DNA from: Methanosarcina barkeri str. Wiesmoor
GTDB lineage: Archaea > Halobacteriota > Methanosarcinia > Methanosarcinales > Methanosarcinaceae
Length of the DNA stretch: 64,000 nt
Direction: 5' to 3'
Assembly (NCBI RefSeq): GCF_000969985.1
Contig: NZ_CP009526.1
Location: forward strand, 3,906,001-3,970,000
In this document: positions 28,930-37,863 of the stretch, piece by piece
How positions within the stretch are numbered: the first letter of the stretch is position 1
Layout of the letters: each line of letters starts with the position of its first letter
Position numbers and translations under genes: made by a program
The notes under the pieces: generated by a model
Seen by the model: only the letters and a program-made list of their open reading frames with translations
What the model was told of the DNA's origin: nothing
The model's database searches: none

Positions 28930-30096
28930 ATATTTGAGAATATAAAATATCTTGACAATGCCGCATGCACACGCTTGGATGAGCGGGTACTCGAAATAAT
29001 GAAACCTTATTTTTTTGACACCTATGCAGTCGCAACATCGGAATTTGGCTATTCTATGGGTATTGACGCAAAAGAAGCACTCGAAAGATCCCGAGAAAGC
29101 ATAGCTTCAAAGCTTGATGCAAACTCGGAAGAACTTATCTTCACTTCAGGGTCCACTGAATCAAGCAACACAGCACTTAAAGGCGTTGCCCTGGCTCTTA
29201 AAGAAAAGAAAGGGAAACATGTTGTCGTTTCGAAAATAGAAGATTTTCCTGTGCTAAATACAGCAAAAGCTCTCGAGAGACAGGGGTTCAGTGCGACTTT
29301 CCTGGATGTCGACGCTGAAGGGTTTGTAGATCTCGAAGGGCTTAAAAATGCGATTACAAAGGAAACGGTTCTTGTCTCAATTCAACAGGGAAACCAGGAA
29401 ATCGGAACAGTGCAGGATTTGAAAGCTATCTCGGAAATATGTGAAGAAAAAGATGTACTCCTGCACACGGATGCTACTCATAGTTTTACCCGGCTCCCTC
29501 TCAATGTAAAAGAACTGCCTGTAGACCTGATCACAATGTCAGCCCATACCATCCACGGTCCAAGAGGAATAGGTGCGCTTTACATCAGGAAAGATACCCC
29601 AATAATCAAACTTATGGATGGAGGTTTCCAGGAGTTTAACCTGAGGGCAGGAGTCGAAAATATTCCATCAGCCGTTGGTTTTGCAAAAGCTGTAGAACTT
29701 GTAACCGAAGAGGAAAACAGAAGGCTCAAAGCAATGAGAGATCGCGTAATCGATAAAGCCCTCTCCAAGATTCCGGACGTTACCCTCAATGGAAGCCGGG
29801 AAAAACGCCTGCCTCAGAACGCAAACCTGACTTTCCACTACGTAGAAGGTGAATCCGTAACTTTGCATATGGATATGAGAGGTTTTGCAGTAAGCACGGG
29901 TTCAGCCTGTTTTAGCCGCTCCCTTGAAGCCAGCCATGTAATCAGGGGTATAGGAGGAGATCATGAGAGAGCACATGGTTCAGTACGCTTTACCTTTGGG
30001 CGCTATAATAACATTGAGGATGCTGATGCAGCAATTGAAGCAATGAGTGAGATAGTGGCAAGGCTAAGGGAAATAAGCCCACTTGCAAGGAAATGA
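28930..30096 (+). CDS. cysteine desulfurase homologue lacking the PLP lysine (IscS/NifS family)
   Basis: The frame encodes a class V aminotransferase-fold protein of 388 residues if it starts at ATA 28930, which has GGAG 5 nt upstream. The first in-frame TTG (28975) would remove the conserved N-terminal YLDNAAC motif, and no ATG or GTG is available. Compared with E. coli IscS numbering, the persulfide Cys is kept (STGSACFSRS, C327), as are HTDAT and GSVRFTFGR. The PLP-binding Lys is Thr207 (SAHTIHGPRG instead of SAHK), the His over the cofactor is Asp105, and the Gln of DATQ is His. The Archaeoglobus fulgidus IscS homologue is a known lysine-less precedent. It probably acts with the downstream IscU as an assembly or sulfur-accepting partner rather than a normal desulfurase. 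Confidence 0.85.
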   Translation: MFENIKYLDNAACTRLDERVLEIMKPYFFDTYAVATSEFGYSMGIDAKEALERSRESIASKLDANSEELIFTSGSTESSNTALKGVALALKEKKGKHVVVSKIEDFPVLNTAKALERQGFSATFLDVDAEGFVDLEGLKNAITKETVLVSIQQGNQEIGTVQDLKAISEICEEKDVLLHTDATHSFTRLPLNVKELPVDLITMSAHTIHGPRGIGALYIRKDTPIIKLMDGGFQEFNLRAGVENIPSAVGFAKAVELVTEEENRRLKAMRDRVIDKALSKIPDVTLNGSREKRLPQNANLTFHYVEGESVTLHMDMRGFAVSTGSACFSRSLEASHVIRGIGGDHERAHGSVRFTFGRYNNIEDADAAIEAMSEIVARLREISPLARK

Positions 30097-30201
30097 ATGG
30101 AAAAAAGTAGAAAAAATAGTAAGAGGAAGCAGAATCCAGGTAATCAAATAAGGCAATCAGAGAAGATGATCAGAGAAGACAGGCAGAGAATGCAAGCAAG
30201 A

Positions 30202-30238
30202 AGACAGGCAGAGAAGACAGGCAGAGAAGACAGGCAGA
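30202..30238. repeat. 13-bp purine-rich tandem repeat
   Basis: AGACAGGCAGAGA occurs at 30202 and 30215, then AGACAGGCAGA at 30228, with scattered related copies from 30174. It lies between the cysteine desulfurase homologue and the IscU gene, in the likely leader of the latter. Confidence 0.7.
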
Positions 30239-30279
30239 AAAGAAGATTAGAGAAAGTTACAAAAATATAAGGTGAGACA

Positions 30280-30915
30280 ATGAAGTTTCCTTACAGCCAA
30301 AAAGTACTGGAGCATTTCAAGAACCCGCACAATGTGGGAAAGATCGAGAACCCTGACGGGAAAGGCCTTGAAGGAAGCCCGGCTTGCGGAGACATGGTAG
30401 CGGTTTACATTAAGGTCAATCCTGATACCAAGATTATTGAAGATATAAAATTCGAATCTTATGGCTGCGCCTCAAACATTGCTACGGGCTCGGTTATTAC
30501 AGATATTGCAAAAGGAAAGACCCTTGATGAGGCAAAGAAAATAACATGGAAACAGGCTTCAGAAGAACTTGGAGGGCTCCCTCCGATCAAAGCTCACTGC
30601 TCAGTTCTTGCAGTTGAGGGCCTGCGGGCCGCAATCAAAGACTATGAAGAAAAACACGGGCTTATAACCGAGAGAGAGCCTACCACAGAAAAAGTTATCA
30701 GGAACCGGCTAAAGCACGTTATGAACCCCCTGACCGGCCTTGACATAATTCGTACAAACCTTATCCTAAAAACAAGCGTTGAAGAGGGAGTTGTGAGAGT
30801 GGTTGTAGACCTGCCTGCAAACCATCAGTTTGCTCCAGCAATAAAAGAGGATATTATGGAAAAACTGGGGTCTTTATGGGATGTTGAAAGAGTTGATGTA
30901 GTGTTTACGGCCTGA
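30280..30915 (+). CDS. IscU-type Fe-S scaffold fused to a MIP18-like domain
   Basis: The 211-residue protein begins with a complete IscU domain (1-130): the three ligand cysteines are C36 (SPACGDMV), C63 (SYGCASNI) and C107 (KAHCSVL), with the scaffold Asp38. Residues about 140-211 match the MIP18/DUF59 fold (LKHVMNPLTGLDIIRTNL, then VRVVVDLPANHQFAPAIKEDI), a family that helps deliver Fe-S clusters. The fusion couples cluster building and delivery in one chain. It follows the lysine-less IscS homologue on the same strand, 183 bp apart. AAGGTGAG lies just upstream of ATG 30280. Confidence 0.9.
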   Translation: MKFPYSQKVLEHFKNPHNVGKIENPDGKGLEGSPACGDMVAVYIKVNPDTKIIEDIKFESYGCASNIATGSVITDIAKGKTLDEAKKITWKQASEELGGLPPIKAHCSVLAVEGLRAAIKDYEEKHGLITEREPTTEKVIRNRLKHVMNPLTGLDIIRTNLILKTSVEEGVVRVVVDLPANHQFAPAIKEDIMEKLGSLWDVERVDVVFTA

Positions 30916-30941
30916 CTTTCAGATGGGGTCCAGTTCAACAT

Positions 30942-30964
30942 GAAGGGAAGAGTATTTTCCCTTC
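30942..30964 (+). terminator. hairpin after the IscU gene
   Basis: GAAGGGAA (30942-30949) pairs with TTCCCTTC (30957-30964) around a 7-nt loop, 26 nt after the stop. Confidence 0.55.
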
Positions 30965-31145
30965 TCAAATGATTTTAGTTTAAATAAGTCCATGGAATAT
31001 GTTCCTTATTTTCTGATTCCAATGCTGGCTTTGTATTCTCAGAATTAGTCCAAGATAGTCAATTGTGTGTTGAGATACGAAAAAATATGACAATGAAAGT
31101 GCAAAAACCAAATGGCTCATGAATAAATTGAAAAATAGATAAAGT

Positions 31146-32039
31146 TCATAAGGTAGACAAAGATGAAGGTACGGACTTTGACCTTTCTTTATAATACATG
31201 AAAAGTTCCTCTCCCCATTTTAAAGCCTGAGGCTCAAAGGCAATTAAAAATCGGGTTGTCACTCTCCCTTTTTTGTCAAGCAGAGAGAGGAAAAAGATCT
31301 TATCAGTTACAATCAATGATATGGGTTTTAAGTCACCTTCGTATACCAGAAAAGTAGAAACTTTGCTGCGAAAGACCTTTTTTATTTCTTTCTTATATTC
31401 GATCAGAGCTTTGTTAATTATGGGATTGCTTGTTTTTAAAAGTGGAATATCGGAATGATATTCTGTCTGGAAAGCCTCTAGAACTTTTCCTGTAACAATT
31501 GTTGTAGCTTCGATGTCCTTTTGAAGATACTCAAAAAGAAGTACAAGAGAAAAAGGATGAACTATCGAAATAAAAGACATTATACTCCTGGAACTCATTA
31601 AATTTGTCATAATCTCTTCTGGAAGCTGGAAAACGTTTGAGAAATCTTGTTCTATAATTTTAACGTGACCCAGTTCTCCGATTTTATTAAGAATGTAGGA
31701 AGGAATAGGGCTTACGTCGTGATCAGACCAGAAGTCCAGATTTTCTTCATACACTGAAAGCGTATTCAGGAAAAACTCTGCATTCGAAGCAATCACTGCA
31801 CCCATATCTGAGAGGGAGTATATTCCATTATCTTCGAGAACAAGTCCCCAATCAGTTAATTTTTTAATTTGGGGAGTGATTGATTTCCAGGGAAAATCAA
31901 GCACATCTTTGATATCCTCACTGCTTTTTGGGCCTTCTTCTTTAAGAAGTAAAAGAAGAGTCTTTCTCTTTTCAGAAAGGAAAATAGTATCCAGAAGCGA
32001 GGATTTGGTTTCTACTCTGGTATGTGCTTTCGATTTCAT
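31146..32039 (-). CDS. winged-helix transcription regulator with FilR1/DUF1724 domain
   Basis: The 297-residue protein has an N-terminal ArsR-like winged helix (about 10-80: SEKRKTLLLLLKEEGPKSS, ITPQIKKLTDWGLV) and a C-terminal FilR1-type sensor domain (about 125-290). This is the architecture of the Methanosarcina methanol-methyltransferase regulators (Msr proteins) and FilR1. Members activate or repress methylotrophic and other genes by sensing an unknown ligand. It is a lone gene, so its target is not indicated by neighbours. AGGTAAT precedes ATG 32039. Confidence 0.85.
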   Translation of the reverse strand: MKSKAHTRVETKSSLLDTIFLSEKRKTLLLLLKEEGPKSSEDIKDVLDFPWKSITPQIKKLTDWGLVLEDNGIYSLSDMGAVIASNAEFFLNTLSVYEENLDFWSDHDVSPIPSYILNKIGELGHVKIIEQDFSNVFQLPEEIMTNLMSSRSIMSFISIVHPFSLVLLFEYLQKDIEATTIVTGKVLEAFQTEYHSDIPLLKTSNPIINKALIEYKKEIKKVFRSKVSTFLVYEGDLKPISLIVTDKIFFLSLLDKKGRVTTRFLIAFEPQALKWGEELFMYYKERSKSVPSSLSTL

Positions 32040-32190
32040 ATTACCTAATAATACTCTTGAAGGGATTATATAAATTCAATGAAAAGTTCTTATATTCAAG
32101 AGAAAAAAACAGCAATCTAGCTATTTTCATTTATAGATTTTAAAAAATGAATAATAATCGAAGTGCCAAAAGACCAGCATTTTTCAATTC

Positions 32191-32274
32191 AGTTTAGAAT
32201 AGCCAGTTTAGAATAGCCAGTTTAGAATAGCCAGTTTAGAATAGCCAGTTTAGAATAGCCAGTTTAGAATAACC
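32191..32274. repeat. 14-bp tandem repeat, six copies
   Basis: AGTTTAGAATAGCC is repeated at 32191, 32205, 32219, 32233, 32247 and 32261 (last copy AACC). It is exact in the first five copies and lies about 90 bp upstream of the cupredoxin-like gene. Confidence 0.9.
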
Positions 32275-32365
32275 AAGACCTTTTGCTTATTCCAAAATGG
32301 TTTGCCTGGCAAAAGCCTCTGGATTATTCATACCACATGAATAAAAATCACACCGTTTTGGCTAT

Positions 32366-33196
32366 ATGAAACGTATATCAAAGTTTAGAGTGGTAATTCC
32401 AAAAAAGAGTTCGATACAAAGCTGGAAAACTGGAGGTTTTAAGACGGAAAACCGTAATAAATCTATAATCTTTGCCCTGCTAATAGTGGCGCTTCTTATT
32501 ACGTCAACAGGTTTTGCAGCGGCAAAAGAGGCAACAATAGTTGTAAAAAGTGCTGATACCTCTGCTAATAGAGTAGCTATTTTCAGTGCATTTTCACCCG
32601 AAAAAATTGAGATACACTCCGGTGAAAATGTTACCTGGATTAATTTCAAGAAACCAAAAGCCTCAGTAGTGCTTGTAAGCGCTGACGAGCTTTGGGAAGA
32701 GACAACATTGAACTATGGAAAAGCCTTTTCCTTTACATTTGAAAACCCAGGAACCTATTCTTTTACTCTTAAAGATAATCCTGATATAAAAGGAACAGTA
32801 ACCGTACTTGCTGGTGAATCACAGAAAACAAGTTCAGAAAAATCTGTGGGAACAACAGTCACCGCAGAAAAAGCGCAGGTTCAGTCAAAACCAGAATCCT
32901 CTATGAAAAATCTAGAGATCACGAATAAAGAAAACGTCAATCATGAAGAAAAGATAGCAATATATTCAACGACACTTACTCCAAATCTTTTAGAAATTGA
33001 AAAAGGAGACACTGTTTCGTGGGTAAACTACAAAAAGCCAAAAGGATCCTCAGTGCTTGTGAGTGAGGATAGTTTGTGGGAAAAACAAACTCTTAACTAC
33101 GGAAAAGCATTTTCATATACGTTTGAAGATTCAGGAACTTACACATTCAGCCTGGAAGGAGTTCCAGAAGCAAAAGCTACTGTTGTAGTAAAATAA
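32366..33196 (+). CDS. secreted protein with two cupredoxin-like domains lacking copper ligands
   Basis: The 276-residue protein has a long basic N terminus, a membrane-spanning signal anchor (about 33-52, IIFALLIVALLITSTGFAA) and two repeats of about 90 residues (about 60-150 and 185-276). Each repeat has the plastocyanin-like pattern ENVTWINFKKPKASVVLVS...FSFTFENPGTYSFTL...KGTVTV. The His and Cys ligands that normally follow VTW.N and GTY are replaced, so copper binding is unlikely. It is probably a surface protein that kept the beta-sandwich only. It is a single gene with AT-rich DNA on both sides. Confidence 0.75.
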   Translation: MKRISKFRVVIPKKSSIQSWKTGGFKTENRNKSIIFALLIVALLITSTGFAAAKEATIVVKSADTSANRVAIFSAFSPEKIEIHSGENVTWINFKKPKASVVLVSADELWEETTLNYGKAFSFTFENPGTYSFTLKDNPDIKGTVTVLAGESQKTSSEKSVGTTVTAEKAQVQSKPESSMKNLEITNKENVNHEEKIAIYSTTLTPNLLEIEKGDTVSWVNYKKPKGSSVLVSEDSLWEKQTLNYGKAFSYTFEDSGTYTFSLEGVPEAKATVVVK

Positions 33197-33411
33197 AAAC
33201 GATTTAACGAAAAAATTGGAAAATTCAGACTAAAAAATCCACGTCAGAAAAACCCAATTAAACACCGAAAAAGTTGTCACCTACACAAATTATAGAGAAA
33301 TTTAAAAAATACGTCTGGTAGTGAGGGTTTATTAATTAGTTATGGAGTGCAATCAGCCAGTATAAGCAAGAATTAAATAAATAAGAAGATAGCGAGAGAA
33401 ATAAGTAATAA

Positions 33412-33967
33412 TTATTTCTCAAAAATATCTACAACAGTTTTTAATATATCCCTTAAAAGGGGTTGCTGAGGGCACTTTTCTTCACATTCCCCGCACTCCA
33501 TACATTTTGAAGCCTTTAACTCAAGGAAACTGTATAAAACTTATTTTATTTTACTTTATCAAACATCTTAGTATTGTTAAGGTACTTGAAATTTTCAGGA
33601 ATCTTTGTTTCACACATGAAGAAGGCAAAAGTCTATGTAATTGGTTCTGAACTTCTCAAGCTGCTCGTTTAAGTAACAGTATCCCTCTGCTCGTAATAAG
33701 CCAGTTTGAAAGCCTGATTGCAAGAGACCTTTTCCCTGTACCCATCATCATGAAATACCTTCCAAATAAGGAATTAAATCATACAATCCATGAAAAGATA
33801 GGCAGTATCGATATAATTGACGCCTGATCTGTAGCATAACGAGTCATAAGTACAGCCTTTTCTTCATCGATTTTTGAGTAGTACCCTCAAATAGTAGGAA
33901 GCCACATAGTATCGAATCTGAGTACTGAGACACTTTTGCCCGTCTGCCCAAATTTTCTATATAGCAT
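33412..33967 (-). pseudogene. aldo/keto reductase pseudogene with ferredoxin-like C terminus
   Basis: Broken frames on the minus strand read in order: MLYRKFGQTGKSVSVLRF, then KIDEEKAVLMTRYATDQG followed by VNYIDTAY, DGYREKV, an EQLEKFRTNYIDF segment, then KCMECGECEEKCPQQ and RDILKTVVDIFEK before stop TAA at 33412. This is the order of an aldo/keto reductase with a C-terminal [4Fe-4S] module, but several frameshifts and stops are present. Only about 555 bp remain of an expected 1.1 kb, so a large internal deletion has occurred. It is not functional. Confidence 0.75.
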
Positions 33968-34390
33968 ATGCATTTACCCCATTTTAAAGGAAAAAATCCA
34001 CCCCGAAAGAATTCTTACTACTTTTTTGTCAGGACCGGAAATAATACTTTGTGAAATTACGAACAGTATAAAAATAAGCAAAAGAAAACAGCACAAAAAA
34101 TAAGCAAAATAAATTTGATAAAACCTACATTCTGCAGTATTTTTTCGAAAATCAATAATTTTCCTGATAGCTTTTTTTGAACAGGTGCAAATAATTTGGA
34201 TTTTTAGTGGTATTTGGTGAAAATTGAATGATATCGTTTTTGCCTCTAAATCCACCACATAGTTGCTTTTACCTATTACATAAAAGTCCAATAAATCCAT
34301 GTTTGATTGAAAATCAATAGCAGTAAAAATATGAATTTACGAAAATTTAGTTGAATAAGAAAGAGCGATTACTCGCTCTCCCTCTTCTAA

Positions 34391-34424
34391 GAACCATACG
34401 TGAAAGTTTCCCTTCATACGGCTC
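34391..34424 (-). ncRNA. group II intron domain V
   Basis: The 34-nt minus-strand sequence begins GAGCCGTATG and ends CGTATGGTTC, which pair, with a GAAA tetraloop on an AAGG/CTTT upper stem. This is the catalytic domain V consensus with its AGC triad. It is intact, so the RNA may still splice. Confidence 0.85.
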
Positions 34425-34473
34425 AAGCATTCTATAACCCTTTCTGTATCAGGCAGCAATCTTTTTTTTTTTT

Positions 34474-35967
34474 TCAAATGGAGTAAACCTTCCGATAACT
34501 AAGTTTGTTTTGACGTTCGTGGAAGTAGTCCTTATCAAGAAATGTATTCATTTGCAGCTTTAAAGGAATATGTCTGTAAATCCTGGTTGTAGATAAGAGC
34601 AAGAGTTCATTAATCTCTGTTCTGAAATTCCACCTTCTAGAAGTGCTTCTATTCCAGTATTTGTTGACGATCCAATCTTTGGATTTATTCGGATGTCTTC
34701 TTTTAGCCCATTTCCATAACAGTTCCCATATTATGTGGTCAAGTTTCTGGAAAGTATCCGAAGAAACCACAGAATTATGGTAGTTGGACCAGCCTCTTAT
34801 TATAGGATTTAGTTTGGAAATTAAGACTTTCTGAGACCATGCCATTCCTTCCGTTATGGTTTGACTAATTGTTTCAGTAAATCTTTTAATGGACTTTTTG
34901 GAAGGTTTGATCAGAAGCTTACCTTTATACTTGCGGAAATTCCAGCCGAGGAAGTCAAAGCCTTCATTAATGTTTGTGATAAAGGTTTTATCATCGGAGA
35001 GCTCAAGACCTCGCTCTTTAAGAAAAGCAACAACTTCGTCCTTAATTTCCCCTGCAGTTTCTTTGGAATTAGCAGTGACTATGAAATCGTCAGCGTATCT
35101 TATGAAGTTGACTTTCTTGGAATTTTTCCCTTTTTTAGGGTACTTAACAAGAAGCATTTTCTCGATACCATCCAATGTCATATTAGCCAGAATAGGAGAG
35201 ATAATCCCACCTTGTGGCGTACCTGCTTTCGTTGGATTCAGATGACGTTTATAAATAAATCCCGCTTTGAGAAATTGAGTTAGTATAGCTTTGTCTATTG
35301 GGATATTAGTCAGCAACCACTGATGATTTATATTATCGAAACATCCTCTAATATCACCTTCCAAAATCCATTGAGCTGAAGTCTTTTTACTCAGACATAG
35401 AAAGATTTGCTGACAGGCATCCTTGGTACTTCGATGTTTTCTGAAGCCAAAAGACCGTAGGTCAGACTTAATTTCAGCTACTGGTTCCAGAGCCAGTGAA
35501 TATAAAGATTGGATAGCCCTGTCATACATTGTAGGGATACCTAAGGGACGTTTCTTCGTCTTACCAGGTTTATTGATAAAGACTCGTTTAAGCGGTTTGG
35601 CTTTGTATCTTTTACCAGTGAGACTAAGGACAGCTTTCATTTTGGAGGCAGAACTTAACCATTTTTCACCATCAATTCCAGATGTCCTTTTTCCTTTATT
35701 TTGAGTAACTCTTCTTACTGCCAAAAGTTTGGCGAAGTAGGAGTGAGTCAGTAAATATTGTAATCTCTTGACAAGATTCCATTTGTTTTGTAGAACTGCT
35801 TTTGTAATCCGAGTTTGCAACTTATTAACTCTCTTTTCTATTTGATACCAGTTGATGTTTTTCCACATCTGGCAAAGTTGAGCGTTTGTAAGCTTCTTAT
35901 CCAGAAAGGATATCGTTGAACAACTTACATTCAGAAGTTTGCCTCCTTTCATACAATAGAATACCAA
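34474..35967 (-). CDS. group II intron reverse transcriptase/maturase without HNH endonuclease domain
   Basis: The protein of up to 497 residues has the N-terminal RT-0 region (WKNINWYQIEKRVNKLQ), the RT palm with GDIRGCFDNI, AGTPQGGIISP and the catalytic YADD, and a maturase domain X (SKLNPIIRGWSNYH). The C-terminal Zn/HNH endonuclease module (CxxC...H) is absent; the frame ends at TGA just before a run of 12-13 A. Endonuclease-minus introns can use nascent replication strands for priming. The true start is uncertain: ATG 35952 precedes the GGAGG. It is required for intron splicing and mobility. Confidence 0.9.
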   Translation of the reverse strand: MVFYCMKGGKLLNVSCSTISFLDKKLTNAQLCQMWKNINWYQIEKRVNKLQTRITKAVLQNKWNLVKRLQYLLTHSYFAKLLAVRRVTQNKGKRTSGIDGEKWLSSASKMKAVLSLTGKRYKAKPLKRVFINKPGKTKKRPLGIPTMYDRAIQSLYSLALEPVAEIKSDLRSFGFRKHRSTKDACQQIFLCLSKKTSAQWILEGDIRGCFDNINHQWLLTNIPIDKAILTQFLKAGFIYKRHLNPTKAGTPQGGIISPILANMTLDGIEKMLLVKYPKKGKNSKKVNFIRYADDFIVTANSKETAGEIKDEVVAFLKERGLELSDDKTFITNINEGFDFLGWNFRKYKGKLLIKPSKKSIKRFTETISQTITEGMAWSQKVLISKLNPIIRGWSNYHNSVVSSDTFQKLDHIIWELLWKWAKRRHPNKSKDWIVNKYWNRSTSRRWNFRTEINELLLLSTTRIYRHIPLKLQMNTFLDKDYFHERQNKLSYRKVYSI

Positions 35968-36104
35968 ATAAGCAAGTATGCATCCTTTAGGACCAAGGCA
36001 AAGTTTGAACCTCTATCCATTCCATTACAAAATGGCTTTCGCTTTTTGCTTAAATCCTCTGACCTCTATACCATCGATTCTCTTCACAGAGTCTCTACCT
36101 TTCC

Positions 36105-36137
36105 TTTTTTTTTTAAAAAAAAAAAAAAAAAAAAAAA
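36105..36137. repeat. homopolymer tract T10-A23 inside the intron
   Basis: Ten T (36105-36114) are followed directly by 23 A (36115-36137), flanked by CC and GG. In the intron RNA (minus strand) this is U23A10. The run is far longer than any other in the window and could be length-variable or a sequencing artefact; a related run of 13 T lies at 34462-34474. Confidence 0.8.
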
Positions 36138-36418
36138 GGAGTATATAGGGTTTACCAAGTTCTATACTACAAATAATATGAATGCCTTAGAAGCCATCTT
36201 TAAACCGAGAATCATTTGTCCATTTGCCATAATGTCCGCAGACCCACTATAGCCTGATTCTGTACCTTTTGGTTAAAGCGCATCAACCTGTTTTCGCTTA
36301 TTCCACTTCACGATTCTTACGATGGTTCACTTTACGTTCTTCATAGTATTCTTATCCTAACCAATTATCAAAGTCAGGTTCTTTGAGTTCTTGATATTGT
36401 CATGTGAGCTTCACACAC

Positions 36419-36900
36419 AAACGTTACCATTTATGCATGTCACAGTAGGATTACCTCAAATGGAAAAGGTAGCATATAACGCAATTCATAGTATAGCTTC
36501 TTGTCGCACCTGCGGAAAGTGGGATAAAAGAATAAATTCGGGAAAAATAGTAATAGAAAACTATATTAGAAATGCTAGGTTTCAATTCGAAACTAAAAAT
36601 TTGGAGTTAAATCTGGAAAAAACGATGATGACAGGTATTATATAAAAAGAATCTAAAAATAAGAATGGGATCAGGTAGGAGATAAGAAATACCTTTTAAT
36701 GAGTTATAGCTTTGGGCACGAAGAGATGTAGCCTTTGATACGTAAAAAAAGAATATTTTAAATATGCCTTTTTCAATCTGAGAAGGAACAAGTCCAGAGT
36801 TCGATCAATCTCAATGAGTGAAAAATCCAGATAGGAATAGATTTTAATTATAAAGAATATACACAGAAATTCCATTCTGAATCCCTATGAAGGTGTATTT
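36419..36900. other. spacer between the group II intron and the envelope operon
   Basis: A 61-codon frame from ATG 36460 contains CRTCG and a lysine-rich tail but has no ribosome binding site or recognisable domain, so I do not call it. The last 60 bp hold AAGGTG (36890-36895), the ribosome binding site of the flippase-like gene. Confidence 0.3.
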
Positions 36901-37863
36901 TTGAATAAGGGAATATTGAAGAAAGCCATTGTGATTATCTTACTGCTTACAATTGGAGTATTTCTGGCCCATGCCTACTGGACGGAAATTGTATCTGTTC
37001 TTGGAGAAAGCTTGAAAATGCTCACTGAAACAAGAATTCGATATGTTATTCTGGCGTTCTTAGTTTACCTGTTGAGTGTGTACTTATTTGCAGTCCGCTG
37101 GCAGCAGGTACTCTCCTGCATTGGACACAATCTTAAAGCCACAGATCTTCTTCCCATTCTCTTCGGAGCAATTTTTGTGAACAACCTGACTCCAGCGAAC
37201 CGGACAGGAGGCGAACCCCTGCGGATATTATGGATTAACAAGCGCTTCGGGATAAGGTATACCGACGCTTTCATAACGATCCTCTTTGAAAGGCTCGTTG
37301 AAGCAATTCCCATTATCCTGCTCTTATTCTATGTACTATACTTCATTCCCTCTTTAGATATTAAATTCCTGCCTCAGAAAAATATCCTGACATTAAATTC
37401 AACTTATCTGTTGCTCCTTGCTTTCCTTGCAACCGGAATACTCATATGGATTTTCCGGGAAAGATTTACTGTCCTTCTTAAAGATATACAGCAAAACTGG
37501 AAAAAACTTCATAAATCTTTTATTCCTGCTCTCCTTCTATCTTCCGGGGTCTGGATTCTTGATATAGTACGACTTCAACTGATCGCCCTGGCTCTAAATC
37601 TTCATCTTTCTCTGCACATTATCGCATCAGTTTCAATCTTGTATCTCCTGCTCGGACTCCTGCCAATAACTCCTGGAGGGCTTGGAATCGTTGAAGGAGG
37701 ACTTATCTCCCTGCTTCTATATTTTGGGTTATCGCTTGCTTCGTCAGGAAGTTTCGTTTTTCTGGAACGTTTTATCTCTTTCGGGCTCAGCAGCCTGATA
37801 GGATTCCTGTACCTGTTTTATTACGGAGGAACCGAGATATGGAAAAACACAAAATTGCAATGA
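36901..37863 (+). CDS. flippase-like (UPF0104/LPG synthase TM-type) membrane protein
   Basis: The 320-residue integral membrane protein has about eight hydrophobic helices and the family motifs PANRTGGEPLRI and LGLLPITPGGLGIVEGG, typical of the AglD/MprF-like flippase domain. In archaea these proteins move or process lipid-linked sugars in glycosylation and envelope assembly. It starts at TTG 36901, supported by AAGGTG 5 nt upstream. Its 3' end overlaps the glycosyltransferase gene by 25 nt, so the two are translationally coupled. Confidence 0.85.
   Translation: MNKGILKKAIVIILLLTIGVFLAHAYWTEIVSVLGESLKMLTETRIRYVILAFLVYLLSVYLFAVRWQQVLSCIGHNLKATDLLPILFGAIFVNNLTPANRTGGEPLRILWINKRFGIRYTDAFITILFERLVEAIPIILLLFYVLYFIPSLDIKFLPQKNILTLNSTYLLLLAFLATGILIWIFRERFTVLLKDIQQNWKKLHKSFIPALLLSSGVWILDIVRLQLIALALNLHLSLHIIASVSILYLLLGLLPITPGGLGIVEGGLISLLLYFGLSLASSGSFVFLERFISFGLSSLIGFLYLFYYGGTEIWKNTKLQ

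Larger units (their letters stand above)
34350..36418 (-). mobile_element. group II intron (about 2.07 kb), boundaries approximate
   Basis: On the minus strand a probable 5' end GTGTGTG (36412-36418) precedes an intron-encoded reverse transcriptase (34474-35967). A canonical domain V (34391-34424) and a domain VI stem (AGAGCGA/TCGCTCT, 34362-34379) follow; the 3' end is near 34350. The order 5' RNA domains, reverse transcriptase, domains V and VI is that of mobile group II introns. It sits between the decayed aldo/keto reductase region and the envelope operon and interrupts no visible gene. The two ends are read by eye only. Confidence 0.7.

Noticed and set aside
33974-34300. 108-codon minus-strand frame beside the aldo/keto reductase pseudogene
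   Set aside because: No homology recognised, no ribosome binding site, and lies in decayed DNA; hydrophobic residues follow from T-rich sequence.
36391-36645. 84-codon plus-strand frame with CRTCG
   Set aside because: Overlaps the probable 5' end of the group II intron; no ribosome binding site.
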